Origin: CAYNSB01 sp964399625
Lineage (GTDB): Bacteria > Planctomycetota > Phycisphaerae > Phycisphaerales > UBA1924
Assembly (NCBI GenBank): GCA_964399625.1
Contig: CAYNSB010000011.1
Span: 1-64,000, forward strand
Direction: 5' to 3'
DNA length: 64,000 nucleotides
Within the stretch, counting starts at the first letter, position 1. Each line of letters begins with the position of its first letter. The position numbers were made by a program, and so were the translations under genes. Below, one piece after another: positions 55,036-64,000 of this stretch. The notes under the pieces were generated by a model, which was given only the letters and a program-made list of their open reading frames with translations, had not been told where the DNA came from and did not search any database.

Positions 55036-57627
55036 GTGAAGTCAGCGCCCCACGCCGTGAGCTGCATGCTGTCTCTCGTTCTGTGTGCCGGCGCGGCCCG
55101 GGCCCAGTGCGGAAACCAGGCTCTCTACGAGCTCGGCGGCATGTGCGGCCAGGCGACGTACGGCGGCAGCACCCCGATCCCGCAGGTCTCCGTCGTCGCG
55201 GTGGCCCGCGGGCGGTTCATCAGTTTCGAGACGAACCCGCTCGTTTCCGGCGCGCCGCAGGTTTTGGGCCGCGTCGGCCTCGACCACCCACCCCGCTCCA
55301 TGCACTCGGAGTTCCTTGGTCGCATGTGGGCGACGGACGGACCCACGCTCTACGGGATCGATTGCAACAACTCCGCGACGCCCTCCATCCTCGGCAGGAT
55401 CACCCTCCCGCCCGTCTTCGGCGTTGATCGCGTTCGCGTGAGCGGCAACTTCGTCTACGCCATCGATGGGAGCAAGTTGTACGTCATCGATGTGTCAACC
55501 CCCGCGGCGCCCGTGCTTCGCGCCTCGTGGAAGCCGGCGACGTCGCAGATCCTGAACGACCTGGAGGTGTCGGGCAGCTTCGCGTACATCGCGATCACGG
55601 AGAATCCGACAAGGGTCAACTCGATCATGGTCGTGGACATCAGCAATCCCAACGCGCCCGTCGAGGTGCGGCGCGTGGGCGATAGCAATAGCGACGCGGT
55701 CAGACTCTTGAAGTCCCCCACACTCAGCGGCTTCCTCTACGCGCTCTCGCGCAATACGGGCTCGGGCCGGATCGAGAAGTGGACGCTCACCAGCCCCTCG
55801 ACGCCGGGCCTGCTCGGGCTCAACACCTCGCTCAGCACCAATGTGATCGACGACGAGATCCGCGGAGGGGCCAGCGGCATCGTGCACCTCAACTACCCGG
55901 ACCAGCAGCTCCGGGTCTTCAACTCGGGCACCCTCGCCAGCGTGGGACCCACCTCGACCTTCAAGGGCGAGTCGAGCGCTCGTTCGATGCACGTGGACGC
56001 GCCGTACATCTTCCTGCCCAAGCAGAACGGTGTCATGCTCCGCGCCAAGTTCGACTCCTCGGGCATCACCGTTCCCCCGGGCCTCTTCATCGATGTCCCG
56101 CCCGGCTACACGCGCGATGTCTACACGACCAACGAGGGCTTCTCGATCCTGACGGGCCCTTGGGGAGACCTCTGGTTCTTCTCGACGCCGCCCGGCGCAG
56201 CGCCCGTCTCCTTTGCGCACGTGCCATCCGACATCGGCACGAGCGGGCTGGGGACCGTTGGTGCGCTGCTGAGCGGCGGCATCTTCTTCACCATCGAGTA
56301 CGGCGGCGTCTCTCCGAACACCTACACGCTCATCATCGCCTACAAGGTCGCCGGTGCGCCCGCGCCCGGAGTGCAGTTCCAGGGCACGATCACCATCCCC
56401 GGTCAGATCCAGGCCCTCGACGCGGGCTACGACGCCGGGGGCGTCCGGCGCGTCGTGTGCACCACGTTCGATTCCGGATCCTCGACCGCAACGCTCCGCG
56501 TGATCAACGCGAACAACCTCGGGGCCATGACCCAGACCGGCACCTTCGCGCTGGGCACCGGCAACGCGAATCCGGTCCGTTTCCTGCCCGCGTCCGCCGC
56601 GCCCGCCCAGCCCGCCCGCGTCCTCGTCGGCGGGCCGTACTACGGAACCAATCTCACCCAGCTCATCTCGCTGCAGAATCCCGCGTCGCCCTCGATCCTG
56701 GGCGCGCTGACCTCCGCCGCCGATCAGATCGTCGCGGGCGCGGGCCCGATGGTGTGGGTTCTCGATCGCGCGTGGCTCAAGGGCTTCGACGTCACGAACC
56801 CGGCGTCGCCCGTGCTCAAGTCCACGACGCTGATCGACAATGCGGACGGGCGTGGAGACGTTCTGAGGTCCATCAGCCCGCTGGGCAACGTGCTGATCGC
56901 GTCGACGTTCTCCGGACGCACCGTCAAGATCGATGTGACGAACCCCCTCGCGCCCAGCATCCTCCAGATCGCGACCATCGGCAGCGACCCAAACTTCCCG
57001 GCGCCCAACGGATACGCCTACGACGGGACCAACATCCACATCGCCGGGGGAACCGACGGCTACCTCATCTACCCCTCCACATTCAACGGCCCGCCCGTGG
57101 AGGACCCGAATCACGCCCTGCGGAACTACGGCACGCAGGGCATCGTCGGCGTCTGCCCCAGCACGGCGCAGCTCTCGTTCACCGCATCGTTCGTCGCCAA
57201 CCCTCCCGTCACCGCCTATCAGTGGCAGCGATACAACCGCACCGCGTTCCAGTGGGTCGACCTTGCCAACGGGCCCACCGGCACGGGGTCGACCATCTCC
57301 GGCGCGACCACCAGCACCCTGACCGTTGCGAGCCCCGGCGCCGCCGATGCAACGATCTACAGGTGCGGCGCGACCAACTCCTGTGGCTTGGCGTTCACGG
57401 ACTCCTTCGTCGAGGCCCGACTGGGCGGGTACGCCAACTGCGATGGCAGCACGCTCAGCCCCGTGCTCTCCGCCTCAGACTTTGTCTGCTTCCTCAATTT
57501 CTTCCGCCAGGGATTCTCAAGCGTCGTGCTGGACTACGCGAACTGCGATCAGAGCGTGGAGCCTCCGACGCTCACCGCCAGCGATTTCATCTGCTTCTTG
57601 AACAAGTTCAGGGTGGGCTGCCAGTAG
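55036..57627 (+). CDS. Large exported LVIVD-type beta-propeller protein with Ig-like and dockerin domains
   Basis: 863 residues from GTG 55036 (GAGGAGG 8 bp upstream). The signal peptide is HAVSCMLSLVLCAGAARAQ. Propeller-type repeats follow with ISNPNAPVEVRRVG, DVSTPAAPVLRASWKPAT, DVTNPLAPSILQIATIG and similar LVIVD blades. An Ig-like region (YQWQRYNRTAFQWVDLANGP) leads to a degenerate dockerin (GGYANCDGSTLSPVLSASDF, longer spacer, DYANCDQSVEPPTLTASDFI) ending FRVGCQ. The dockerin's first repeat has extra residues between units. Confidence 0.8.
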   Translation: MKSAPHAVSCMLSLVLCAGAARAQCGNQALYELGGMCGQATYGGSTPIPQVSVVAVARGRFISFETNPLVSGAPQVLGRVGLDHPPRSMHSEFLGRMWATDGPTLYGIDCNNSATPSILGRITLPPVFGVDRVRVSGNFVYAIDGSKLYVIDVSTPAAPVLRASWKPATSQILNDLEVSGSFAYIAITENPTRVNSIMVVDISNPNAPVEVRRVGDSNSDAVRLLKSPTLSGFLYALSRNTGSGRIEKWTLTSPSTPGLLGLNTSLSTNVIDDEIRGGASGIVHLNYPDQQLRVFNSGTLASVGPTSTFKGESSARSMHVDAPYIFLPKQNGVMLRAKFDSSGITVPPGLFIDVPPGYTRDVYTTNEGFSILTGPWGDLWFFSTPPGAAPVSFAHVPSDIGTSGLGTVGALLSGGIFFTIEYGGVSPNTYTLIIAYKVAGAPAPGVQFQGTITIPGQIQALDAGYDAGGVRRVVCTTFDSGSSTATLRVINANNLGAMTQTGTFALGTGNANPVRFLPASAAPAQPARVLVGGPYYGTNLTQLISLQNPASPSILGALTSAADQIVAGAGPMVWVLDRAWLKGFDVTNPASPVLKSTTLIDNADGRGDVLRSISPLGNVLIASTFSGRTVKIDVTNPLAPSILQIATIGSDPNFPAPNGYAYDGTNIHIAGGTDGYLIYPSTFNGPPVEDPNHALRNYGTQGIVGVCPSTAQLSFTASFVANPPVTAYQWQRYNRTAFQWVDLANGPTGTGSTISGATTSTLTVASPGAADATIYRCGATNSCGLAFTDSFVEARLGGYANCDGSTLSPVLSASDFVCFLNFFRQGFSSVVLDYANCDQSVEPPTLTASDFICFLNKFRVGCQ

Positions 57628-57639
57628 GCCGCGCTGCCC

Positions 57640-58929
57640 CTACCGATCCAACTCCGCCGCGACGATGTTCAGGCTCCCCAGCACCGCCGGTACGTCCGCG
57701 AGCATGTGCCCCTCGATCAGCGGCGCCATCAGCTGGTAGTTGATGAAGCACGGCGGGCGCGTCTTCACGCGCCACGGGCGCGCGCCACCGTCGCTCACGA
57801 GGTAGTACCCAAGCTCGCCGCCGGCCGTCTCCTGGCACGCGTAGACCTCGGCGATCGGCGGCGTCCAGCCGCGATTACTCATGATCAGCTCGAAGTGCTG
57901 GATCAATCCCTCGATCGATCCGTACACCTCGCTCTTGCGCGGCTTGGTCATCTTCGCGTCGGCGAACGTGTCGATCGGCCCCTGCGGGATCTTGTCGATC
58001 AGCTGCTCGATGATCACCATCGACTGCTTGATCTCCTCGAGGCGCACCAGGAATCGCGCGTAGCAATCTCCCTCCGTCGCGATCGGCACCTGGAACTTCA
58101 CCGCCTCCGCCCCCTGCCCGTCCCAGTTGTCCGCGTAGCACAGGTAGGGCGAGTCCTTGCGCACATCGCGGCGCACGCCGCTCGCCCGCGCGACGGGCCC
58201 CGTCGCGCTCCACGCGATCGCCTGCTCCTTGCTCAGCACGCCGATGCCACGCACGCGCTCCACGAAGATGCGGTTGCGATTGACCAGACCCTCCAGATCG
58301 CGCACCGCCCCGGGCAGGTCGCGCCGGATGAAGTCCTTCACCATCCGCTTGAGGACCTCCTCGTCGGGCAGGTCCTGCATCAGCCCGCCCACGCGCGTCC
58401 AGTCCGGGTGGAACCGCTGACCGGAGATGTAGTCCACGATGTCGTAGATCTTCTCGCGCGGGTTGAACGCGTACAGAAAGCCCGTGAACGCCCCAAGGTC
58501 CAGCCCCGCCGCCCCCACGCACAGCAGGTGGTTCTGGATGCGCCCCATCTCGGCCATGATCGTCCGCAGCACCTTGCAGCGCGGCGTGATGTCGATCCCG
58601 AAGAGCTTCTCCACCGCCCCGTGCCACGCGATGTCGTTGCTGATGGGCGACAGGTAGTCCATCCGCGACACGATCGTCACGTACTGGTTGTAATCCAGGT
58701 GCTCGCCCAGCTTCTCAAAGCCCGAGTGCAGATACCCGATGTGCGGCGTGCAGCGCGCCACGCGCTCGCCGTCCAGCTCCAGCACCAGGCGCAGCGTCGT
58801 GTGCGTCGCCGGGTGCTGGGGCCCGAAGTTCAGCACCCAGCGATCGCCCGTGTCCACGTGCTGATCGAGGTACGACGTCTTCTCGACATCGACATCGAAA
58901 CCCTGGTCCGGACGGAGCGTGTACGGCAT
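57640..58929 (-). CDS. nuoD: NADH-quinone oxidoreductase subunit D
   Basis: 429 residues, the 49-kDa subunit of complex I that forms the quinone site with NuoB. Hallmarks: VLNFGPQHPATHTTLRLVLE, GYLHSGFEKL, YNQYVTIVSRMDYLSPISND, LCVGAAGLDLGAFTGFLYAF, VPIATEGDCYARFLVRLEEI and the C-terminal ELDR. Other nuo genes are not in the window, so the gene stands apart from the operon. It is convergent with the propeller gene, 12 bp between stops. Confidence 0.94.
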   Translation of the reverse strand: MPYTLRPDQGFDVDVEKTSYLDQHVDTGDRWVLNFGPQHPATHTTLRLVLELDGERVARCTPHIGYLHSGFEKLGEHLDYNQYVTIVSRMDYLSPISNDIAWHGAVEKLFGIDITPRCKVLRTIMAEMGRIQNHLLCVGAAGLDLGAFTGFLYAFNPREKIYDIVDYISGQRFHPDWTRVGGLMQDLPDEEVLKRMVKDFIRRDLPGAVRDLEGLVNRNRIFVERVRGIGVLSKEQAIAWSATGPVARASGVRRDVRKDSPYLCYADNWDGQGAEAVKFQVPIATEGDCYARFLVRLEEIKQSMVIIEQLIDKIPQGPIDTFADAKMTKPRKSEVYGSIEGLIQHFELIMSNRGWTPPIAEVYACQETAGGELGYYLVSDGGARPWRVKTRPPCFINYQLMAPLIEGHMLADVPAVLGSLNIVAAELDR

Positions 58930-58994
58930 GAAGTCGCGCCTCCAAGAGGAAGGACGCGACTATAGGAGATGCGCCCGATCGCGGGGCAGCCCGA

Positions 58995-60026
58995 TCACGC
59001 CGCCCCGCTCGAACCCGCCCTCCACCCCGCCCCGCACTCCGGGCATCGCTCGGCCCTGGGCAGCCCGCTCATGTCGTACCCGCACACCTCGCATCGCCCC
59101 GCGTACCACCGCTTCCGGCGCTGCGAGAACGGGATCAGGAACACCATCGGCCCCAGGGCCAACGACCCAAGACCCCAACTGATCGAGAGCGACCAGAACG
59201 TCGCCTCGCCGCAGTAGCACTCCGTCTTTCGCCGGATCATCACGTCGATCGGGATCGACGCCGCCACCTCGATGCACGTCCCGAAAAACAGCATGGACGC
59301 GATCCGCGAGAGCGCGGTGTCCGCCGGGCGACGCTTCACGAACCGCCACAGCAGCGGCGTCGCGATGGTCCATGAGACAAGGAACACGCCGGCGATCGCG
59401 AGAAAGTACGTGTTCCTGAGCTCATGCCCCACGAGCAGCTCGATGCACCCCGTGATCGCCAGAGCCGCGCACAGCACGAGCGTCGCCGCGCCCGCCGCCG
59501 CGATCAGCACGCTCACGCCGACCGGCACGCCCAGCGGATAGCGCACCCCAAAGACGATCGACGCCAACACCCAGACCACCAGCGCCACGCCCACGGACCA
59601 CACCAGATCGCTCGTGTCGATGCGGTCCACCACCTCATACGCCTCGAGCACCAGCAGGACCCACACCGCCACGATGACGACCAGGCCCGTGATCGCCAGC
59701 CCCGCCAGCGCGTGATGGAACCACGGCACGCGCACGCCCGCGCCCCGAGAGGCGGGCGTGCCCCACGGCAGCAGCACCACCGCCTGCGCCGCGGTGATCA
59801 GGGCCATCGGGATGAGAAGCAGCGCGAGCGCTGGAGAGGCCATCGCCTGACCGAACCGGCCCCAGAACCCGCTCGTCCCGTCGATCGATGCGGCCTGGGC
59901 GCCCCACGCTACGCACGCCAGCGCCGCCTGCACCACCCAGTACACCACCAGGACGCGCACGCGATCGCGCCGCCAGCGCGAGCACGAATCCATGCTCTCT
60001 ACTTGCCCAGCGCTCTGCTCGCTCAT
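58995..60026 (-). CDS. Polytopic membrane protein with C-terminal zinc ribbon
   Basis: 343 residues with about seven hydrophobic segments (VVYWVVQAALACVAWGAQAA, ALLLIPMALITAAQAVVLLP, FLAIAGVFLVSWTIATPLLW). A C-terminal zinc ribbon CEVCGYDMSGLPRAERCPEC is of a type frequent in planctomycete membrane proteins. Function unknown. Confidence 0.65.
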   Translation of the reverse strand: MSEQSAGQVESMDSCSRWRRDRVRVLVVYWVVQAALACVAWGAQAASIDGTSGFWGRFGQAMASPALALLLIPMALITAAQAVVLLPWGTPASRGAGVRVPWFHHALAGLAITGLVVIVAVWVLLVLEAYEVVDRIDTSDLVWSVGVALVVWVLASIVFGVRYPLGVPVGVSVLIAAAGAATLVLCAALAITGCIELLVGHELRNTYFLAIAGVFLVSWTIATPLLWRFVKRRPADTALSRIASMLFFGTCIEVAASIPIDVMIRRKTECYCGEATFWSLSISWGLGSLALGPMVFLIPFSQRRKRWYAGRCEVCGYDMSGLPRAERCPECGAGWRAGSSGAA

Positions 60027-60101
60027 GCGCCCGCCGTCCTTTGCTCCTGTCCGCTGTCCACTGCGCCACGTACGCGGTGCGTCCCGTGCTGTTCCTTCTC
60101 T

Positions 60102-62000
60102 TCACCTTCTCGGCAGGCGTACCACGCACTCCTCGTGCCCCCTGGCCCGGGGCAGCTCCACGCCAACCTCCGCTCCACGATCATCCACGATCACCACCCG
60201 CGTCACAAGCCGCACCCGCGCATCGGCATCCACCACGAACGCCGCCACACGATCCCACGGAATGACGCGGTCCTCGCCCTCGCGCGCCGTGCGCGGGCCC
60301 ACCTGCCCGGCGTAGACCAGCCCGCTCTCGTTGGCCCCGCGCACGGGGTCGCCCCCGCGTCCCTCCAAGCCCGCGCCCGAATCGGGCGCTCGCGCCGCGG
60401 ACCACTTGCGCCAGAACCCGCCCTCAACATCGCTCCGCCCCAGCGCTCCCTGCGCCCAGCGCGTCGCGGTCCACGGGAACTCCATCGCGCCCTTGAAGTG
60501 CGCATCGAACACGGGCGAGCCCGTGGCAATCCCGCCGCCGCCCACGCGCGCCGTCTCGATCTGCAGTGGCACCACGAAGGCGCCGCCCGCATCTCCCAGG
60601 AGGGCCGCGAGTTGTTCGCCCTGGGCGCGATCGAGCGCATGCCGATCCGCCATCGCGGTGTGGAACCCCGCGCACATCACCGCCCAGCGGATGAGCAGAA
60701 GGCTCGCCACGCCCAACCCGATCGCCGTCCCGAACACCAGCCCCTTCACCGCGTGCGGCACACGCGTGAACCGCACCGCGCGACGCAGCACAACGCCCAC
60801 GAGCCACCGCGCCGCGCCCGCCACGAGCACCACAAGCCCCACATCGGGCCAGTATCGCAAGCGCGAGTCCGGCTCGTACCCCGCCGAGAGCAGCACGGGC
60901 ATCCATCCCGCGACGAACATCGCCGCTCCTGTTGCCACGATCATCCGTGGGCGCGCCAGCGCCGCGCGCGCCAGGTCAGCACCGCGATCCCACTGGCTCG
61001 GCTTGCTCGCCCGCATGCCCGCCAGCGCGAACGTCCGCACGCCCCACGCCACACCCGCCAGCATCAACGGCAGCCCGATCGTCCAGCGCAACTGCGGCAC
61101 CACCGAGCGCAGCACGTGCGACTCGGCCCCGGCCGCGAAGTTTCGCAGGATCATCCGCCGCCACAGCACCGTGACGAACGAATCGAGCCGTGTTGCCATC
61201 TCGCCCAGCGATGCCACGCCCGCGATGTTCCCGCGATGCCCCGTCGGCGCGGTCCACGCCAGCAGCGCCAGATACACGAGCACCACGAGCGCCCCGCCGG
61301 CCGCGGGCATCAGCATCGCACGACGCCAGGCATGCCCGCCGCCACGCAAGCCCCGCGCCGTGACGAACACCATCGGCAGCGCCACGACGACGCTCGCCGG
61401 CTGCTCGTTCAGGCAGCAGATCACCGCGACGATCGCGCCCACACCCAACGCGGTCCTCCGTCCGCCCGGGACCGACCCCTTCGCGTCGCGAGCCACGATC
61501 AGGCACGCCCACAGCGCCAGCGCCGTCGCGAGCATCGTGGGCCACGCCGCGAACCACGCGTGGGCCTCAACGTGCCCCGGGTACACGAGAAACACCATCG
61601 CCCCAAACGCCGCAAGCCCACCGCCCGCGCCCAGCGCCCGCAGCAGCCGCCACAGCAGCACGCACACCAGCCCGTGCGTGATGGCCTGGAGCGCGTGCGC
61701 CGCCCACGGCGCGGTCCACAGCAGCGTCGTCAGCGCGGGGACGATCTGGTAGTACAGCGGGCGGATCGTGAACCCGCGATCGACGCCCAGAGTCCAGAAG
61801 GGCCAGCGCGCCAGCGCCTCGATCCGCGGCACCACGCCCGTCACGGGATCGCGCAGGTTGTGCCAATAGTCATCGGCCCACCACGCCGCCCGCCCCACGC
61901 CCGCGAGCGTCGCGATCGCCCACAGCACCAGCGGGTACCCCCACGCGGCGCACGCGCCCGCCGCGATACGCCACCAAGGGATTCGCTCGCGTGCCGCCAT
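60102..62000 (-). CDS. Polytopic membrane protein, GT-C glycosyltransferase-like
   Basis: 632 residues, about ten to twelve membrane helices, with a long C-terminal soluble region from about residue 440. N-terminal GRAAWWADDYWHNLRDPVTG contains acidic residues in the first periplasmic loop, as in GT-C/PMT-like mannosyl- or arabinosyltransferases. Further on is YPGHVEAHAWFAAWPTML. It is divergent from a GT4 gene 38 bp away, so a role in cell-surface glycan synthesis is plausible but unproven. Confidence 0.6.
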   Translation of the reverse strand: MAARERIPWWRIAAGACAAWGYPLVLWAIATLAGVGRAAWWADDYWHNLRDPVTGVVPRIEALARWPFWTLGVDRGFTIRPLYYQIVPALTTLLWTAPWAAHALQAITHGLVCVLLWRLLRALGAGGGLAAFGAMVFLVYPGHVEAHAWFAAWPTMLATALALWACLIVARDAKGSVPGGRRTALGVGAIVAVICCLNEQPASVVVALPMVFVTARGLRGGGHAWRRAMLMPAAGGALVVLVYLALLAWTAPTGHRGNIAGVASLGEMATRLDSFVTVLWRRMILRNFAAGAESHVLRSVVPQLRWTIGLPLMLAGVAWGVRTFALAGMRASKPSQWDRGADLARAALARPRMIVATGAAMFVAGWMPVLLSAGYEPDSRLRYWPDVGLVVLVAGAARWLVGVVLRRAVRFTRVPHAVKGLVFGTAIGLGVASLLLIRWAVMCAGFHTAMADRHALDRAQGEQLAALLGDAGGAFVVPLQIETARVGGGGIATGSPVFDAHFKGAMEFPWTATRWAQGALGRSDVEGGFWRKWSAARAPDSGAGLEGRGGDPVRGANESGLVYAGQVGPRTAREGEDRVIPWDRVAAFVVDADARVRLVTRVVIVDDRGAEVGVELPRARGHEECVVRLPRR

Positions 62001-62038
62001 GCCCGCCGAGTGTACAGCCGCCCCCGCGGCGCCACCTA

Positions 62039-63328
62039 ATGTTCGCCGTGCCCCTGCGCATCGCCCTCATCTCGCGCGAGCTCGCCCCGTTCTACGGCGC
62101 GGGCATCGGCGTGTACGCCGCGAACATGGCCCGCGCCTGGGCCGACGCGGGGCACGAGGTCCACGTCCTCACCGGGCGCTGGAAGGACCTGGGCGCCCGC
62201 GCCGTCCACGAGCTGCCCGGCGTGCGGGTGCACTCGGTGCGCCCGCGATCGCCCTCGATCCTCACGCGCCGCCGCCCGCACGACTTCCAGCGCTACGCCC
62301 TGGGCGTCCGCTCGCTCGTGCGCTCGCTCCACCGGCGCGCCCCCTTCGACTACATTGAAGCCCCGGACTACTGGGGCGAGGCCCGTGCGCTGCTCGCCTC
62401 GCGCCCCCGCAACGCGCTGATCGCGCTGCGCCTGCACACCCCGACGCACGAGTGCGCCCTGCTGAACGACGCGGACCCGAGCGAGCCGTCCCTGCGCGCC
62501 CTCGCCGCGGCCGAGGACGCCGCGCTCGTCCGCGCCGATGTGCTCGTCTCCCCGACCCACGCGCTGCTGGAGATCGTCCGCGCCCGCCTGCGCATCGACG
62601 CCTCGCGCGGCGAGGTCATCCCCTACCCGTTCTCGTGGGCGCCCGCCGTCCCCGGCGCACGCCCGCGCCCGGACCTGCCCCCGCTCATCCTGTACTTCGG
62701 CCGCCTCGAGCGCCGCAAGGGTGTGGAGACGCTCCTCGACGCGGCCCAGGGACTGCTCGATTCCGGCCACGCGCTGCGGGTCCGACTCATCGGCGCCGAC
62801 ACGCGCACCGCGCCCAACGCGGAGCACGGCGCGCCCGACCGGCGAGGTTCGATGCTCGAGCACCTGCGCGCCCGCGTGCTCCCGCGCCACGCGCACGCCT
62901 TCGAGTTCCTCCCCGCCGTCCCGCGCGACAAGCTGCCCGCGCACATCGACGAGGCCCGCGCCTGCTGCTTCCCCTCGCTCTGGGAGAACTTTCCCAACGC
63001 CTGCCTGGAGGCGATGTCCCGCGGCGCTCTTGTCGTTGCTTCCGACGCGGGCGGCATGGCCGAGATCGTCCGCGATGGCGCCTCGGGCATCCTCTATCGC
63101 GCGGGCACCGGCCTTCCGCGCCGGGGCGATCCCGTCGCGCTCGCCCAGTCGCTCACCCGCGCCCTGAGTGACGACGCGCTGCGCGCCCGCGTGATCGCCG
63201 AGGCGCCCGCGCGCGTGCGCGAGCTCTGCGATCCCGCGATCATCGTCAAACGCACCGCCGCCATGATCGAGCGCCGCCGCGCCGCGCTCACCGCTCGTAC
63301 GGATGCGAAACGAACGGCGGGAACTTGA
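62039..63328 (+). CDS. GT4 family glycosyltransferase
   Basis: 429 residues: N-terminal RIALISRELAPFYGAGIGVY with the Gly loop, donor domain starting LYFGRLERRKGVETLLDAAQ, and the E-x7-E motif in WENFPNACLEAMSRGALVVA. Then DGASGILYRAGTGLPRRGDP. The start was chosen at ATG 62039; the open frame begins earlier but overlaps the divergent gene's start. Its 3' end overlaps the next convergent gene by 41 bp. Confidence 0.86.
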   Translation: MFAVPLRIALISRELAPFYGAGIGVYAANMARAWADAGHEVHVLTGRWKDLGARAVHELPGVRVHSVRPRSPSILTRRRPHDFQRYALGVRSLVRSLHRRAPFDYIEAPDYWGEARALLASRPRNALIALRLHTPTHECALLNDADPSEPSLRALAAAEDAALVRADVLVSPTHALLEIVRARLRIDASRGEVIPYPFSWAPAVPGARPRPDLPPLILYFGRLERRKGVETLLDAAQGLLDSGHALRVRLIGADTRTAPNAEHGAPDRRGSMLEHLRARVLPRHAHAFEFLPAVPRDKLPAHIDEARACCFPSLWENFPNACLEAMSRGALVVASDAGGMAEIVRDGASGILYRAGTGLPRRGDPVALAQSLTRALSDDALRARVIAEAPARVRELCDPAIIVKRTAAMIERRRAALTARTDAKRTAGT

Positions 63329-64000
63329 ACACGTCCGCCCCCGCCCCGCGCTTCACCGCCTCGAGCACCAGCGCCCGGCGCTGGGGCATCGGGAGCGCGC
63401 GGATCAGCACCTTCATCTCCGCGATCCGACCCGCGTCGTCCTTGGCCGCGTTCACCTTTGCCATGCCCGCGTCGATCTTCGCCTTCTGCTCGGGCGTGGG
63501 CGTGCCGGCGGAGACGATGTCCCCCATCATCCGCGACGCGTCGAGCAGGATCGCGTGGTACTGAACCCGCGCCTCGCGATTCGACATGTAGTACGCGAAC
63601 CGGCTCAGATTATTCAGCGACGCACGCTGCTGCTCCGCGATGGGCTGCCCGCGCGGCACGTCCGTCCCCGCCCCGAACTCGTCGAAGAACTTCTGCAGGT
63701 AATCCGCCGACGCTTGCTGCGTCGTGATCAGCGCGTTGCCCGTGAGCACCTGCGCCTTCTCGAGCTTCTGCGCCAGGCCCCCCACCGCCGCGAACGGCGC
63801 CATGATCCCCGCGACCAGGCGCAGACGCTCCATGTCCTCGATGTCCAGCTCGTCCACCAGCTTCTCGGTCTCCAGACGCTCGAACAGATCGAGGTTGTCG
63901 GCGACCATCTGGTTCACGTCCGCCGTCCACTCGCGGATCACCGGCTTCATCTTCTCCAGGTCCGCCTTGCTCACCAGTTCGTTCTTGGTGAGCGCGATCG
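63288..64000 (-). CDS. Hypothetical protein (5' end outside window)
   Basis: At least 237 residues, open to the window edge (IALTKNELVSKADLEKMKPV). Largely helical and charged: VNQMVADNLDLFERLETEKL, MERLRLVAGIMAPFAAVGGL, IDAGMAKVNAAKDDAGRIAE, ALPMPQRRALVLEAVKRGAG. Not recognised. A GTG at 63974 could be an internal start, but the frame and composition continue upstream. Its 3' end overlaps the GT4 gene. Confidence 0.6.
   Translation of the reverse strand, partial: IALTKNELVSKADLEKMKPVIREWTADVNQMVADNLDLFERLETEKLVDELDIEDMERLRLVAGIMAPFAAVGGLAQKLEKAQVLTGNALITTQQASADYLQKFFDEFGAGTDVPRGQPIAEQQRASLNNLSRFAYYMSNREARVQYHAILLDASRMMGDIVSAGTPTPEQKAKIDAGMAKVNAAKDDAGRIAEMKVLIRALPMPQRRALVLEAVKRGAGADVFKFPPFVSHPYER

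Noticed and set aside
49208..57627. Regularly repeated DNA that could suggest a CRISPR or tandem repeat
   Set aside because: The repeats are in-frame dockerin-coding modules at gene ends, not spaced by unique spacers of constant length.

Overview
The window is about 64 kb of high-GC bacterial DNA. It most likely comes from a planctomycete of the class Phycisphaerae. The strongest sign is a family of secreted proteins ending in a paired motif of the form CYANCDGS-x-x-x-P-x-L-x-A-x-DF-x-CFL-x-x-FRAGCP, the 'GC-type' dockerin typical of Phycisphaerales. Other signs are a PEP-CTERM-like protein ending in GRRRR, a prepilin-type pseudopilin, and membrane proteins with a C-terminal CxxCGYD...CPECG zinc ribbon. 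Gene starts, functions and regulation below are read from sequence alone.

Layout. (1) 1-10.8 kb: exopolysaccharide cluster. It holds a GDP-mannose 3,5-epimerase (cut by the window edge), three GT4 and one GT2 glycosyltransferases, a WcaF-like acetyltransferase, a Wzy-like polymerase, an exported protein with a glycine-rich linker, and a divergent UDP-sugar epimerase. (2) 11-26.7 kb: housekeeping and mixed genes. These include a Spy/LTXXQ-like periplasmic protein, a PEP-CTERM protein, Mrp ATPase, an NTF2-like protein, feoA-feoB plus a small membrane protein, a beta-lactamase-like hydrolase with PDZ, Rho, a DUF4870 protein, a GH15 glucoamylase-like enzyme, a pseudopilin, nadD and tRNA-Glu. (3) 26.8-47.3 kb: an integrative element in the 3' end of tRNA-Glu(UUC), bounded by a 23-bp direct repeat (26823-26845 and 47233-47255). 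(4) 47.5-57.6 kb: a same-strand run of seven exported proteins, six of them with C-terminal dockerins, including a di-haem peroxidase-dockerin fusion. (5) 57.6-64 kb: nuoD, two membrane proteins, a GT4 glycosyltransferase and the start of a further gene.

The element carries a tyrosine integrase and HTH regulator pair, a TOPRIM-RecA-like replication protein with two small AlpA/excisionase-like proteins, several proteins of unknown function, an AbiE-type toxin-antitoxin pair in an unusual convergent arrangement, two dockerin proteins, a lipoprotein metallopeptidase, and a set of small accessory genes ending in an ECF-type sigma factor. Its right end holds gene fragments (PIN, TPR).

The most striking observation is that the attachment core lies inside the integrase reading frame. 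In the integrated state the protein ends in 13 residues read antisense through the tRNA gene. The sequence next to attR encodes, in the same frame, a different 73-residue tail. Joining the ends in a circle would rebuild a 498-residue integrase, so integration appears to exchange the integrase C-terminus.
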